From: an uncultured Maribacter sp.
GTDB taxonomy: Bacteria > Bacteroidota > Bacteroidia > Flavobacteriales > Flavobacteriaceae
DNA length: 64,000 bases
Assembly: GCA_947504045.1 (NCBI GenBank)
Contig: CANNFY010000002.1
Location: 62,001-126,000 of the forward strand
Direction of reading: 5' to 3'
Positions 27,543-37,717 of this stretch are shown piece after piece. The stretch's first letter is position 1; the number at the start of each line of letters is the position of its first letter. The notes beneath the pieces were generated by a model, which was not told where the DNA came from, made no database searches, and saw only the letters and a list, made by a program, of their open reading frames with translations. The translations under genes were made by a program, and so were the position numbers.

Positions 27543-30413
27543 TTAGAACTTGTAGTTTAATGATAAATTAAACATAGTTCCTAATTGACTAAAGTGGTAA
27601 CCATCATAAGTCATTTGAGAATATCTTTGGTTAAATGTAATTAAGTTAGATTGCTCTTTTGTAAGTGCAGCATCTGCTAAAATTGCATCACCTGCAGCAT
27701 TTTGAGAAACAAAATCCCATTCTGGTAATACATTTAATAAGTTGTTAATATTAAGTGCTAAAGTAAGTTTGTCAGTAGCGCTAAAGTTAATTCCTAAATC
27801 AGTAACAACTTTTGGAGTAAATTCTGTACCTAAGTTAAAGTTACCATTAGCATCTGTACTTAAACCTTGTTGGAAAAAGCTAGTTTTACCAAAATAAGTG
27901 TTGTTTAAAGAGAAACCAAATTTGTTAATGTCATAATTAACTCCTAAAATCCACTTTGTTTGTGGTCTAGATGTAAAGAATAATGCTTCTTGTGTTTGGT
28001 TAACTACAGACTGACCTGAATTAGCAACTAAATCGATGTCTTTAACATCTCCATCACGTTCATTTTGAATAGTGTAGTTACCAGATAAATTAATATCTAA
28101 ACTACCAGAACCTAACTCAATACCTTTATACGCTAATACAACATCTAAACCAGATGTTTTAGTATCTATAGCGTTAGAAAAGAAACTAACATCACTTAAG
28201 TTGTTATTTGCTAAAAGTTGATCTAATGGGTTAGTAGGGTCGCCACTACCACCAATTTCATTTCCTAAAACAATTCTGTCTTCAACAGCAATGTTGTAAT
28301 AATCTATAGTATAGCTAAATTTATTAGAAATTTTACCACCAACACCTATTGTAAAGTTAGTAGAAGTTTCAGCATCCAATGAAGGAATACCTAATAATTT
28401 AGCTTGCGTAGATACATTGTTTATTAAACCACCAACTTGAATACCTTGTCCTGGTACAAAGCTATATTGTGCTTTTTGTGTATAAATTTGGTGTAATGTT
28501 GGAGCTCTAAATCCAGAAGATAAAGATCCTCTTAAAGTAAGTGCATCACTAAATTTATAACGTGTACTAAATTTGTATACAAATGCGTTACCAAAATCAG
28601 AATAGTTTTCTGTTCTTACTGTTCCACTTAATAAGAAAGCGTCAGTTACATCATAATCTAAACTTAAGTAACCACCAATGTTGTAACGGTTAAATTTTCC
28701 AGAGTTTTGAGGTGCTGCTCCAGCAAATGAATCTGCTCCACCACCATCATAAGATGCTAATTCACCTTCTATAATTTCAAAAGTTTCTGTTCTAAACTCA
28801 GCACCTACACCAATACTAACTTTGTCAGAAAGTAATCTAGAAACATCAATGTTACCTACATTATGAGAAAAACGAGTTCCTCCTGGATCAAAAGATTGTT
28901 GAGAATTTTCTCTGTATAATTCAGAACCTTCAGTAATTTCCCCATCGTCAACAACACCATCGCCATCTGCATCAACCCAAGTAGAAGGAGAGTATACTAT
29001 GTTTCTGTTATGAGAATTGTTTACAGTATACGTTTGTAAGTTACCACCTGTTGTAAAGCTTACATCAAGATTCCAATCGTTAATAACAGATTTAAAACCT
29101 ATAGTAGCGTTATAATCACTAAGTAAACCTTCAAAAGTTGGTAAATAACCATCGTAACCACCAGCGTTATTTGGATTGTCGCCAGGGAAGAAGTCTGCTA
29201 AGTAAGGAAAATCTTCAACAGTTCTCCAATATGGAGTTCTGTAGTTAGCAAAACTATTTACTGTTTTGTGTACGTAAGCAGCGTTACCATATAATTGAGT
29301 GTTTTCGCTTAAATCATATCCTAAGTTAAGAGAGAATTTAGCTGCTGCTGTTTCAGGAGAACCATTTATGTTATTTGCATCTGGATTTCTACTTAAAAAT
29401 TCTTGTACATCAGCTAAATCTGCACCAAAATCTGTTGCTTCACCTTCAGCGTCTACTGTACCTGGACGATTTGCTAAATTTACTTTAGATAAATCTACCG
29501 TATAATTTACAAAACCTTTGTCTTCGCCAATAGTACTACCATTGTTTAAAGATACTCCAAACATTTCTCCATCTCCTTCTGAAGTTATTCCAGTACGTAA
29601 TGTAGCAGAACCATCAGATGCAGAATTTTTTAAGATAATGTTCATTACACCAGCAATTGCATCAGAACCATATTGAGCAGATGCACCATCTCTTAAGATT
29701 TCAACTCTTTTAATTGCATCTGTTGGTATTGCAGAAATATCTGCTCCAGTTTCTCCACGACCAGGAGAAGTTTGCGTATATAAAAGTGCACTTAAGTTTT
29801 TACGTTTACCATTAATTAATATTAATGTTCTACTTGGTCCCATGTTTCTAATTTCATAAGGATCTAGTAAAGAAGTTGCATCATTTACAGGAGTTTGTAC
29901 TGTGTTAAATGATGGAATTCTGTACTGTAATGCCTTATCAAAAGTTGGCTGCCCAGTAGATGTTAATTCTTTTACCCCAACAACATCAACAGGTAAAGGA
30001 GTATCTGTGTTACTTCTTGGAGCTGTTCTAGAACCAACTACAATAAATTCTTCTAGTTTAACACCTTCGCTTAAAGTAACATTAATTGTAGATTGCCCAG
30101 CAACTTGTTTTTGTGCAGTTCCAAAACCAATGTAACTAAATACTAAAGTGGCACCATCTGCTACTTGTATAGAGTAGTTACCATCAAAATCTGTAGTGGT
30201 ACCATTTGAAGTACCTTTTTCTACAATGTTAACACCAGCTAGTGCAATACCACTTTCGTCTGTAACTGTACCGGTAACTGTGCTTTGTACTTCTACAATA
30301 GATTTAGTAACCGTAACGTTACTTTTGTCTACCGTAAATGCGGCGTTCGCATTACTGGCTCCAAGCACTAAGGCGGCTAGTAATAATTTGTTCATTCTGT
30401 TTTTCATGTTCAT
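27543..30413 (-). CDS. TonB-dependent outer-membrane receptor (second of the locus)
   Basis: A 956-residue receptor. A signal peptide (ending near SNANA) is followed by a carboxypeptidase regulatory-like domain (about residues 45-115, VTGTVTDESGIALAGVNIVEKG), a plug domain (about 130-260, with RTLILINGKRKN and EILRDGASAQYGSDAIAGVMNI) and a beta-barrel ending in the aromatic LSLNYKF. It has no N-terminal STN signalling domain, unlike the upstream receptor at 30507, and no SusD partner follows, so it is not a typical SusC glycan transporter. It imports an unknown substrate. It lies 93 bases downstream of the first receptor gene. Confidence 0.92.
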   Translation of the reverse strand: MNMKNRMNKLLLAALVLGASNANAAFTVDKSNVTVTKSIVEVQSTVTGTVTDESGIALAGVNIVEKGTSNGTTTDFDGNYSIQVADGATLVFSYIGFGTAQKQVAGQSTINVTLSEGVKLEEFIVVGSRTAPRSNTDTPLPVDVVGVKELTSTGQPTFDKALQYRIPSFNTVQTPVNDATSLLDPYEIRNMGPSRTLILINGKRKNLSALLYTQTSPGRGETGADISAIPTDAIKRVEILRDGASAQYGSDAIAGVMNIILKNSASDGSATLRTGITSEGDGEMFGVSLNNGSTIGEDKGFVNYTVDLSKVNLANRPGTVDAEGEATDFGADLADVQEFLSRNPDANNINGSPETAAAKFSLNLGYDLSENTQLYGNAAYVHKTVNSFANYRTPYWRTVEDFPYLADFFPGDNPNNAGGYDGYLPTFEGLLSDYNATIGFKSVINDWNLDVSFTTGGNLQTYTVNNSHNRNIVYSPSTWVDADGDGVVDDGEITEGSELYRENSQQSFDPGGTRFSHNVGNIDVSRLLSDKVSIGVGAEFRTETFEIIEGELASYDGGGADSFAGAAPQNSGKFNRYNIGGYLSLDYDVTDAFLLSGTVRTENYSDFGNAFVYKFSTRYKFSDALTLRGSLSSGFRAPTLHQIYTQKAQYSFVPGQGIQVGGLINNVSTQAKLLGIPSLDAETSTNFTIGVGGKISNKFSYTIDYYNIAVEDRIVLGNEIGGSGDPTNPLDQLLANNNLSDVSFFSNAIDTKTSGLDVVLAYKGIELGSGSLDINLSGNYTIQNERDGDVKDIDLVANSGQSVVNQTQEALFFTSRPQTKWILGVNYDINKFGFSLNNTYFGKTSFFQQGLSTDANGNFNLGTEFTPKVVTDLGINFSATDKLTLALNINNLLNVLPEWDFVSQNAAGDAILADAALTKEQSNLITFNQRYSQMTYDGYHFSQLGTMFNLSLNYKF

Positions 30414-30506
30414 AAAAATTGAGTTTAATTAGTAATTGTTTTCGGGTTTTAAATTAATTTAAATACTTATTTATAAATTTTTGTTTACGTATATGTTAGC
30501 TGGGTT

Positions 30507-33500
30507 TTAAAAACTAAAATTAAGTCTAGAAAATAGATACAAACCATCTGATCCCATTTGTACAGAATCTGAAAACCCTCCTTGATCTGTCCATCCATCA
30601 TATTGCTCCGTCGGATATACGTTAAATAGATTATTTGCTCCTATATTTAATTTTATATTTTCTGAAAAATTATAGCCAAAACTTAAATCTGTTACTAATG
30701 CTGGTTCGTATACATCAGTTGCAACAAGGTATAAAGCATCTGCTTCTTCTTGTGTAGTTGCAGGGGTGTCTACCCATTGAAAATCTTGTAGAATTACTTC
30801 GCTAAATTGTGTAAAGTTTAGGCTTGTGCTAAATTTTTTGTGTGTAAACTCAAGATTTAAACCAAATTTATAATCTGGGGCTGCAGCTTCTAAATATGCC
30901 TGAGATAATGGGCCAAAAAAGGTAAATTCATTTAAGTTGTTATTATGAATTTCTTTAATTTCTAGCTTATTAAGATTTCCTATTAGGGCAACTTTAAATT
31001 TAGAGATATCATTTATACTTGTTTTGTACCCTAAAACTATATCTACTCCTGTTGTTTTTGTGTCTACACCATTTGCAAAAAATTGGGCAGTTTCTACTCC
31101 TAAAGGACCTAGTATAGATTGGTCTGTAAAATTGTCGGTTAATATAATTCTGTCTTCCACATTAATAGAGTAGGCGTCTACTGTTGCAGAAAAACCACTA
31201 TAGCTATATGTAAAACCTATACTGGTATTAAATGCTTTTTCTTCATTTAATTGTTCTATGCCAAATGCTTTTGTAACTGTACTATTATTTGCAGATAATA
31301 AAGATGGGATTGATTCTCCAGAAACAATATTTGTAAATTCTAAGTTGTAATATAATTGCGCTAATGATGGAGCTCTAAAACCAGAAGAAACAGAACCTCT
31401 AAGTGCAAAATTATCGCCAATTTTATATCTGCTGGCTAGTTTAAAATTAAATGTATTTCCAAAATCACTATATTTTTCAAAGCGTAATGCACCGCCTAGC
31501 ATAAATTTTTCAGAAATATTTAAATCTGCATCTACATATATACCATAGTTTGTTCTACTTCTATCTACTTCATTTGATGGACTGTAGCCAGGAAAGCCTT
31601 GAGAGCCTCCAGGTAAATTATCGCCATTACTATCTTGTGCAACATTTTGTGTGGCAGGATTTGTAAATGCAACTCCATTTTCATCGTATAAAGCATAAGA
31701 GGCTTCTTCACCAGAAAAGATTCCAAAATTTTCGGTTCTGTATTCAAAACCGTAAGCAATATTTAGCCCAGCTGCTACGTCTTCAAAATATTTATTAAAA
31801 TCTAATCCTGTAGTGTTCATAGAAAGAAAATGCCCTCCAGCATCAAAATCTGTTGGGGAGGCATCTTTTAAAGACGCATTATTAGAATTTTTAATGTAGT
31901 AGTGGAAATTATTTTTTCCGTATGTATTATTAAAATCGATATTCCAGTGGTTATTAGTTGTATGTTTTACACCTACAGAAGCCGAAACATCTGTTATAAT
32001 AGAGGTGATTTGAGGTGTAAATCCATCAGGGTATAAACTTGGGACACTTCTGTTATCGCCATCAGCAAAACTATTTCTAGAAAAAGCATTGGCATTGGTG
32101 TTTTTGTAGTTTCTGCCTCCGAATGCATAAACTTCAGTATTTTCATCAATAGGTATAGAGGTGTTTAGCATTACATTAAAACCATCTATTCCGGCACTAC
32201 CATAACCTTTTCTCCAGGAGTAACTTGGTCTAAGTGTTTTTTCTTTGGATAAAAATTCAGTGCTAATATTTATATAACCGCCATTTTCACCTAGTGCTAA
32301 ACCATAATTGGCATCTAACTTAACGGTTTCGCCGTCAAATTTTTTGCTTTTACCGTCTAATCTATTTTCGCCTTCAATATTGTAAAGTTCTGGTTGCCAA
32401 CCATCTTGGGTGTTAAAAATTTCTTCCGCATAATCGCCACCAATTGCAGTGCTATTAGCTCCGAATGTTATGCCTCCTGTAAAACCATCCGTATTATTTT
32501 TTAGTACAATGTTAATTACACCAGCTATTGCGTCTGAACCATATTGCGCAGAGGCTCCATCTCTTAAAACTTCTATTCTTTTTATTGCAGAAGAAGGTAT
32601 TGCATTTAAATCTGTACCAGAATTCCCTCTACCTCTTGTGCCAAAAATATTTACTAATGAGGATTGATGACGTCTTTTTCCGTTAATTAAAACCAATGTT
32701 TGGTCAGGGCCTAACCCTCTTAAAGATGCCGGAACTATATGGTCTGCACCATCAGAACCAGATTGTTTTGTAGCGTTAAAAGAAGGTGCTGCATATTGCA
32801 AAATATCATTAATTTCAACTTTACCAGTACTGCTTGCTATTTCTGCAACATCTAAAATGTCAACAGGTACGGGAGTGTCTGTTGCTGTTCTATTAGGACT
32901 TCTAGAACCTACTACTTGTACGGCATCTAATAACATGCCTTCAACTAAGCTAACATTTAAAATTGAGGAATTAACAAGAATTTCTTTGGTGTTAAATCCA
33001 ATATAGCTAAATATTAAAGTGCTACCATTAGGGGAGTTAATAGTATAATGGCCATCAAAATCTGTAGTTGTTCCGTTTGATGTTCCTTTTTCAATAATAT
33101 TTACACCTGCTAAAGGTTGACCAGAATCGTCAGTTACCGTTCCTTGTACGTTATTTTGTAGTTTTATTGGAGTTTTATTTGTATTTATTTGCGTAAAAGA
33201 ATTGGCTATAATCTTATTTATTTTAGCCCTTCTAGTCTTTTTTTTATAAACGGCATAGTATTTATTTCCAAGATATTCAAAATTGAATCGAGTGTTTTTT
33301 TCTAGATTATAAATAATTCTATCTAACACAGGAAAATTATATTCTTCAGGATTTAGTATTGTGCTAGATACTTGAGCTGTGTTATAGGTAAAATACACTT
33401 CGTATTTAGCACTAACGTCATTTAAAAATTCTGCAAGCGTAATATTTGCTGCTTTTTTTTCTGCAGCAAATATTTTATTTGTTCCTAGTAAAAGGAACAA

Positions 33501-33536
33501 TGAAAAGAAAACAATATGTAATTGATTTTTTTTCAT
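30507..33536 (-). CDS. TonB-dependent receptor with STN signalling domain
   Basis: A 1009-residue outer-membrane receptor. Signal peptide (to about residue 25), then an STN (secretin/TonB short N-terminal) domain at about 30-105 (LAEFLNDVSAKYEVYFTY), a carboxypeptidase regulatory-like domain at about 130-205, a plug domain (DQTLVLINGKRRHQ, EVLRDGASAQYGSDAIAGVINI) and a beta-barrel ending in SRLNFSF. STN domains contact FecR-type anti-sigma factors, and fecR lies four bases upstream, so this is the likely signalling receptor of the locus. There is no SusD. The substrate is unknown. Confidence 0.93.
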   Translation of the reverse strand: MKKNQLHIVFFSLFLLLGTNKIFAAEKKAANITLAEFLNDVSAKYEVYFTYNTAQVSSTILNPEEYNFPVLDRIIYNLEKNTRFNFEYLGNKYYAVYKKKTRRAKINKIIANSFTQINTNKTPIKLQNNVQGTVTDDSGQPLAGVNIIEKGTSNGTTTDFDGHYTINSPNGSTLIFSYIGFNTKEILVNSSILNVSLVEGMLLDAVQVVGSRSPNRTATDTPVPVDILDVAEIASSTGKVEINDILQYAAPSFNATKQSGSDGADHIVPASLRGLGPDQTLVLINGKRRHQSSLVNIFGTRGRGNSGTDLNAIPSSAIKRIEVLRDGASAQYGSDAIAGVINIVLKNNTDGFTGGITFGANSTAIGGDYAEEIFNTQDGWQPELYNIEGENRLDGKSKKFDGETVKLDANYGLALGENGGYINISTEFLSKEKTLRPSYSWRKGYGSAGIDGFNVMLNTSIPIDENTEVYAFGGRNYKNTNANAFSRNSFADGDNRSVPSLYPDGFTPQITSIITDVSASVGVKHTTNNHWNIDFNNTYGKNNFHYYIKNSNNASLKDASPTDFDAGGHFLSMNTTGLDFNKYFEDVAAGLNIAYGFEYRTENFGIFSGEEASYALYDENGVAFTNPATQNVAQDSNGDNLPGGSQGFPGYSPSNEVDRSRTNYGIYVDADLNISEKFMLGGALRFEKYSDFGNTFNFKLASRYKIGDNFALRGSVSSGFRAPSLAQLYYNLEFTNIVSGESIPSLLSANNSTVTKAFGIEQLNEEKAFNTSIGFTYSYSGFSATVDAYSINVEDRIILTDNFTDQSILGPLGVETAQFFANGVDTKTTGVDIVLGYKTSINDISKFKVALIGNLNKLEIKEIHNNNLNEFTFFGPLSQAYLEAAAPDYKFGLNLEFTHKKFSTSLNFTQFSEVILQDFQWVDTPATTQEEADALYLVATDVYEPALVTDLSFGYNFSENIKLNIGANNLFNVYPTEQYDGWTDQGGFSDSVQMGSDGLYLFSRLNFSF

Positions 33537-33540
33537 GTAA

Positions 33541-34557
33541 TTATTTAGAACTATTTAAATTGTTAATAGACTTAATATGTATAGAGTTACCATTTTTAAT
33601 TATTTTTATATCTGCAGATTTTTCTATGGCTGCTAAGCAAATTTTTAAGTTTTGGTTTGGAATACCTCCAGATATTAGTTTGCTTTCTAATTCTTTATTA
33701 TCAAAACTTACCTGAATACCATAGGTTTGTTCCATATTTTTCATAACTTCTTTAAGTGTTTGGTTATTAAAAATGTAGGTGCCATCTCTCCAGAAACTAT
33801 AATGCTCTTCTAAATTTACTTTTTTATGAGTTATGTTTTTTGTGCTTTTAGAGAATGATATTAGTTCTCCAGGGCTCATCTCTTTGGTAATTCCATTATC
33901 TAATACTAAATGTATTGAGCCTTCATCTAAAACAACATCCGTTTTTTCTTCTCTTGTGTTTACATGAAATTGTGTACCGTATACTTCTACTTTTAAATCA
34001 CTTGTTGTAACCCAAAATTTCACTTTTTTAGCAGGCATTGGTTTTACCTTAAAATATGCTTCTCCTGTTAAATTTATATCTCTAGAATTTTCTTGGTTGT
34101 AACTAATAGAAGAGTTGCCATTTAAAATTACAGACGTACCGTCTGGAAGAGATAAATTTATAATTTCACCAAAAGCAGTTTTATGAATTATTGTAGAATT
34201 ACTTTTGTATTGTTGCAACGTTATTAGTAACCCTAAAACAAGCACAATAGAAGCTGCTATACTATAAGGAACTAGTTTTTTTAAATTAAAAGTTTTTTTG
34301 GGGGCTTTAGAAGTGTTAATTAAAGCTAAAGTTTTTTGTAGCTCTAATTCTACTTTTGTATTAGGTAAAGTTGTTTCTTTAAAACGTATGCCTAATATTA
34401 TTGCTTTAGCTAATTCAACAGTTTCAATTTTATCTGTGTTTTTAGAAATCCAAGAATCCCAGTATTGAATATCATTTTGGTTGCTCTTTTTACACCAATT
34501 AATAAAGGAAGAATCGTTTATTAAAACGTCTAAAAAATGTGGGTCATTATTTTTCAT
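33541..34557 (-). CDS. FecR-family anti-sigma factor
   Basis: A 338-residue inner-membrane regulator. The cytoplasmic N-terminal part (about residues 1-96) should bind the ECF sigma factor, a membrane segment spans about 97-114, then the FecR domain (about 125-225, FGEIINLSLPDGTSVILNGN and VEVYGTQFHVNTREEKTDVVLDEGS) and a C-terminal DUF4974-like domain (about 268-330, FNNQTLKEVMKNMEQTYGIQV). It relays occupancy of the STN-carrying receptor to the sigma factor. The receptor gene begins four bases downstream. The sigma gene is upstream, separated by a perfect palindrome. Confidence 0.94.
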   Translation of the reverse strand: MKNNDPHFLDVLINDSSFINWCKKSNQNDIQYWDSWISKNTDKIETVELAKAIILGIRFKETTLPNTKVELELQKTLALINTSKAPKKTFNLKKLVPYSIAASIVLVLGLLITLQQYKSNSTIIHKTAFGEIINLSLPDGTSVILNGNSSISYNQENSRDINLTGEAYFKVKPMPAKKVKFWVTTSDLKVEVYGTQFHVNTREEKTDVVLDEGSIHLVLDNGITKEMSPGELISFSKSTKNITHKKVNLEEHYSFWRDGTYIFNNQTLKEVMKNMEQTYGIQVSFDNKELESKLISGGIPNQNLKICLAAIEKSADIKIIKNGNSIHIKSINNLNSSK

Positions 34558-34646
34558 TAGCTAGCTTTACATTTATATAGAGATGTTTGTTTTAATTATA
34601 TACCCTATTTTTTTAAGTTTTTTTTAACCTTTTCTTAAACTTCAAT

Positions 34647-34701
34647 ACCTTACAAATAAATAAAGCCACCTTTTTTAGGTGGCTTTATTTATTTGTAAGG
34701 T
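34647..34701. terminator. Perfect 25-bp palindrome between sigma and anti-sigma genes
   Basis: Arms at 34647-34671 and 34677-34701 are exact reverse complements, with a five-base loop. The GC core is GCCACC/GGTGGC, and the arm after it reads TTTATTTATTT on both strands, so it can act as a U-rich terminator or attenuator in either direction. It starts 11 bases after the sigma stop codon and would reduce read-through into fecR. Confidence 0.85.
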
Positions 34702-34711
34702 GTTTTTTACC

Positions 34712-35290
34712 TTAATTGGTGGTTATTATATTTTGAATAATATTGGTCTGGGTATTTGATCTTAGCTTAGTAAAAGCCTTTTGTAATGTGTTTAATACAC
34801 TTTGGTAAGTAATATCCATTACTTCAGAAATTTCTTTGGTATTTAAACAACTATAATACTTTAAATAAATAGCCTCTCTTTCTCTTGCGGATAAGGAGTT
34901 TAATAGCTTAATAAGAACAGAGGATTTTAGTTTAAAAACTTCTTGTCTGGTACTTAACTCTTCAATAGATAAGGTGAAATTTGATTCTTCAATAGTAGAA
35001 TCGTCATAACTAGTGTACTTACGCTCTTTTGTTAATCCTTTTAATAAGGCTCTTCTGTAAGAAATAAATAAATAAGATTTTACATTAGATACTTTACCAA
35101 TAGAATGTCTGTTTTCATGTAAATAAACAAAAAAGCTTTGTAACGTATCTTCCGTTATTGCTGTATTTCCAGATATTTTTAAACCATAATTATATAGGGA
35201 AGGATAAAAATGTTTAAATAAACTTGAAAAAGCATTTAAATCACCTTCAATAAATAAATACCACAAAGATTTTTCTGTTGAAATTTCCAT
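34712..35290 (-). CDS. ECF-type RNA polymerase sigma factor
   Basis: A 192-residue sigma-70 family factor. Region 2 is at about residues 20-90 (FSSLFKHFYPSLYNYGLKISG, EDTLQSFFVYLHENR) and region 4 at about 125-180 (LLNSLSAREREAIYLKYYSCLNTKEI, helix-turn-helix DITYQSVLNTLQKAFTKLR). Such factors pair with FecR-type regulators, as seen downstream. It likely drives the fecR-receptor genes from a promoter I could not identify. Its own -7 box is at 35313-35320. Confidence 0.93.
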   Translation of the reverse strand: MEISTEKSLWYLFIEGDLNAFSSLFKHFYPSLYNYGLKISGNTAITEDTLQSFFVYLHENRHSIGKVSNVKSYLFISYRRALLKGLTKERKYTSYDDSTIEESNFTLSIEELSTRQEVFKLKSSVLIKLLNSLSAREREAIYLKYYSCLNTKEISEVMDITYQSVLNTLQKAFTKLRSNTQTNIIQNIITTN

Positions 35291-35312
35291 ATGTTTTTGA
35301 GTAGTTAGTAAT

Positions 35313-35320
35313 CAAATATA
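35313..35320 (-). promoter_or_regulatory. Candidate -7 box of the ECF sigma gene
   Basis: The minus strand reads TATATTTG, 22 bases before the sigma start codon. No -33 box at the expected distance. Confidence 0.5.
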
Positions 35321-35459
35321 CATATTTGTCTTAAAAAAAATGAATATTATTCAATAAAGCTACTTGTTTTGTTGAAATATAAATATTTGTAGTGCTTAAA
35401 TAAGAAATTAGTAAATACGTATACTTTATTTTATCAATATGTATTACAGAAGTAAAAAC

Positions 35460-35467
35460 TATATTTG
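35460..35467 (+). promoter_or_regulatory. Candidate -7 box of ychF
   Basis: TATATTTG lies 22 bases before the ychF start. No TTTG at the usual -33 position. Confidence 0.55.
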
Positions 35468-35489
35468 CAGCGTTTAAAAATTAATTTAC

Positions 35490-36584
35490 ATGAAAGCAGG
35501 TATAGTAGGTCTACCAAACGTAGGAAAATCAACTCTTTTTAATTGTTTGTCTAATGCAAAGGCACAAAGTGCAAATTTTCCATTTTGTACAATTGAACCA
35601 AATATTGGAGTGGTAAATGTGCCAGATACCAGATTAGAAAAATTAGAAGAATTAGTAAACCCTGAAAAGGTAATACCTGCAACTGTAGAAATAGTGGATA
35701 TTGCTGGTTTAGTAAAAGGAGCTAGTAAAGGGGAAGGATTAGGAAATCAATTTTTAGGAAATATAAGAGAGACAGATGCTATACTTCATGTATTGCGTTG
35801 TTTTGATAACGATAATATTGTACATGTAGATGGTTCTGTGGATCCTATAAGAGACAAAGAAACTATTGATATGGAACTGCAGTTGAAAGATTTAGAAACT
35901 GTAGATAAAAAATTAGAAAAAGTAAAAAAAGCATCTAGAACAGGTAATAAAGATGCTCAAAAAGAAGAAGCTGTTTTAAGCGCTATAAAAGCAGGTTTAG
36001 AAGCAGGAACATCTGTAAGGGCTGTAGAAATAAGCGAGGAGGATAGAATCGAATTTGTAAAACCTTTACAATTTATTACCGATAAACCAGTACTTTATGT
36101 TTGTAATGTAGATGAAGGTGCAGCTGTTAATGGTAATGCTTATGTAGAAAAAGTAAAAGAAAACGTAGCTGTAGAAAATGCAGAAGTTATTGTTTTAGCA
36201 GTTGGTACAGAGGCAGATATTACAGAGTTAGAAACTTATGAAGAGCGCCAAATGTTTTTAGAAGATTTAGGTTTGGAAGAACCTGGTTCTGCTAAACTAA
36301 TTCGTGGTGCATATAAACTACTAAGTTTAGAAACGTATTTTACTGCTGGAGAAAAAGAAGTTCGTGCTTGGACAATTCCGGTTGGAGCAACTGCACCACA
36401 GGCTGCAGGAGTTATTCATACCGATTTTGAAAAAGGCTTTATTAGAGCAGAAGTTATTGGTTATGATGATTATGCTACTTACGGTAGCGAAGCTAAGGTA
36501 AAAGAAGCCGGTAAAATGCGTGTTGAAGGTAAAGAGTATATCGTAAAAGATGGTGATGTTATGCATTTCCGTTTTAATGTATAG
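35490..36584 (+). CDS. ychF: Redox-regulated ATPase YchF
   Basis: A 364-residue Obg-family P-loop protein that binds ATP rather than GTP and associates with ribosomes; in Escherichia coli it affects oxidative stress responses. The P-loop is GLPNVGKST (from residue 7), followed by the switch regions [10 protein letters not shown] and [24 protein letters not shown] replaces the usual NKxD, as in all YchF, which explains the changed base preference. A coiled-coil insert and a C-terminal TGS domain follow. It is a single-gene unit ending at a hairpin. Confidence 0.97.
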   Translation: MKAGIVGLPNVGKSTLFNCLSNAKAQSANFPFCTIEPNIGVVNVPDTRLEKLEELVNPEKVIPATVEIVDIAGLVKGASKGEGLGNQFLGNIRETDAILHVLRCFDNDNIVHVDGSVDPIRDKETIDMELQLKDLETVDKKLEKVKKASRTGNKDAQKEEAVLSAIKAGLEAGTSVRAVEISEEDRIEFVKPLQFITDKPVLYVCNVDEGAAVNGNAYVEKVKENVAVENAEVIVLAVGTEADITELETYEERQMFLEDLGLEEPGSAKLIRGAYKLLSLETYFTAGEKEVRAWTIPVGATAPQAAGVIHTDFEKGFIRAEVIGYDDYATYGSEAKVKEAGKMRVEGKEYIVKDGDVMHFRFNV

Positions 36585-36636
36585 TACATTTTATATTTGG
36601 TGGTTTTATTAGTTGACCATCGTATTTTAAAAAACG

Positions 36637-36671
36637 AATAGCGAATACTGTAAGTGTTCGCTATTATTTTT
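36637..36671 (+). terminator. Terminator of ychF
   Basis: Arms AATAGCGAATACT and AGTGTTCGCTATT (one G-T pair) with a three-base loop and ATTTTT after. It ends five bases before the start of the EamA gene, so it also crowds that gene's leader. Confidence 0.75.
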
Positions 36672-36676
36672 ATATA

Positions 36677-37579
36677 ATGATTAAAAAAAATGTTTCTAGT
36701 ACAAGTTTAGGTGTTGTGTATGCCATACTTGGGGTAGTTTTATTTTCTGCAAAAGCAGTTTTGGTTAAAATGGCCTATACATATAATATTGATCATTTAA
36801 CCTTGCTCTTTTTTAGAATGTTTTTTGCGCTTCCATTTTATTTGATAATCGTATTAAAAACCAAGCCATTAAAGGTTTCAAAAATTGATGCTAAAGATTA
36901 TTTGTGGCTTTTTCTTTTTGGTTTTTTGGGTTACTATTTAGCAAGTCTCTTTGATTTTATGGGACTACAGTTTTTAAAAGCTGGTTTAGAACGAATAATT
37001 TTATTTATTTATCCAACTTTAGTAGTAATTATTTCCTGGTTCTTTTTTAAAAAGAAATTATCCTTTAATCAAATACTTGCAATTTTAGTAACTTATGTAG
37101 GAGTATTTATTACTTTTTGGGAAGAAATTGGTTTAGAGGGAGAGTCTGTTTATTGGGGGGCATTTTTAATTTTTTTAAGTGCTTTAACTTATGCTTCTTA
37201 TATAGTAGGTAGCGGATGGTTAATACCCAAATTTGGTGCTGTTAACTTTACTGCTAAAGCAATGATTGTATCTACCTTTTGTATATGTGTTCATTGTGTT
37301 TTAGAGGGGAATTTAGACTTTTATAACTACCCAAAAGAAGTTTATATAATAAGCGTGTTAATGGCTGTGTTTTGTACTGTAGTTCCTTCTTTTTTAGTGT
37401 CGTCTGCTATAGGTAAGTTAGGGGCAAATACATTTTCAATTTTTGGAAGTTTAGGGCCAATATCTACCATTATATTAGCATATGTTTTTTTAGAAGAACA
37501 AATTAGTTGGCTTCAACTAATTGGAATTTTAGTGGTTATTTTTGGCGTTTCTATAGTTTCAAAAATCAAAAAAACATAA
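36677..37579 (+). CDS. DMT-superfamily transporter (EamA)
   Basis: A 300-residue inner-membrane protein with about ten hydrophobic helices in two repeated EamA halves (about residues 13-145 and 160-295). The first half contains YAILGVVLFSAKAVLVKMAY and the second ends in LGPISTIILAYVFLEEQISW, where the conserved acidic EE occurs. These transporters export amino acids, nucleotides or other metabolites; substrate cannot be told. It starts directly behind the ychF terminator hairpin, so its promoter would have to lie within or near that hairpin, or expression relies on read-through. Confidence 0.88.
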   Translation: MIKKNVSSTSLGVVYAILGVVLFSAKAVLVKMAYTYNIDHLTLLFFRMFFALPFYLIIVLKTKPLKVSKIDAKDYLWLFLFGFLGYYLASLFDFMGLQFLKAGLERIILFIYPTLVVIISWFFFKKKLSFNQILAILVTYVGVFITFWEEIGLEGESVYWGAFLIFLSALTYASYIVGSGWLIPKFGAVNFTAKAMIVSTFCICVHCVLEGNLDFYNYPKEVYIISVLMAVFCTVVPSFLVSSAIGKLGANTFSIFGSLGPISTIILAYVFLEEQISWLQLIGILVVIFGVSIVSKIKKT

Positions 37580-37717
37580 TTATTTAATTATTTCTAGTAG
37601 TTTTTTAGGTATATCAACAAAAAATTAGTGTTTATTGTTAATTACTTTAAGTCTTAAGGGTTTTATTTTTTTTAAACTCGTGTTATATTAGCAACACTTT
37701 CGATTAATCCCAAGTTT

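Noticed and set aside
27543-33536. A polysaccharide utilisation locus
   Set aside because: No SusD, glycoside hydrolase or sulfatase is present, and the receptors lack SusC-specific context.
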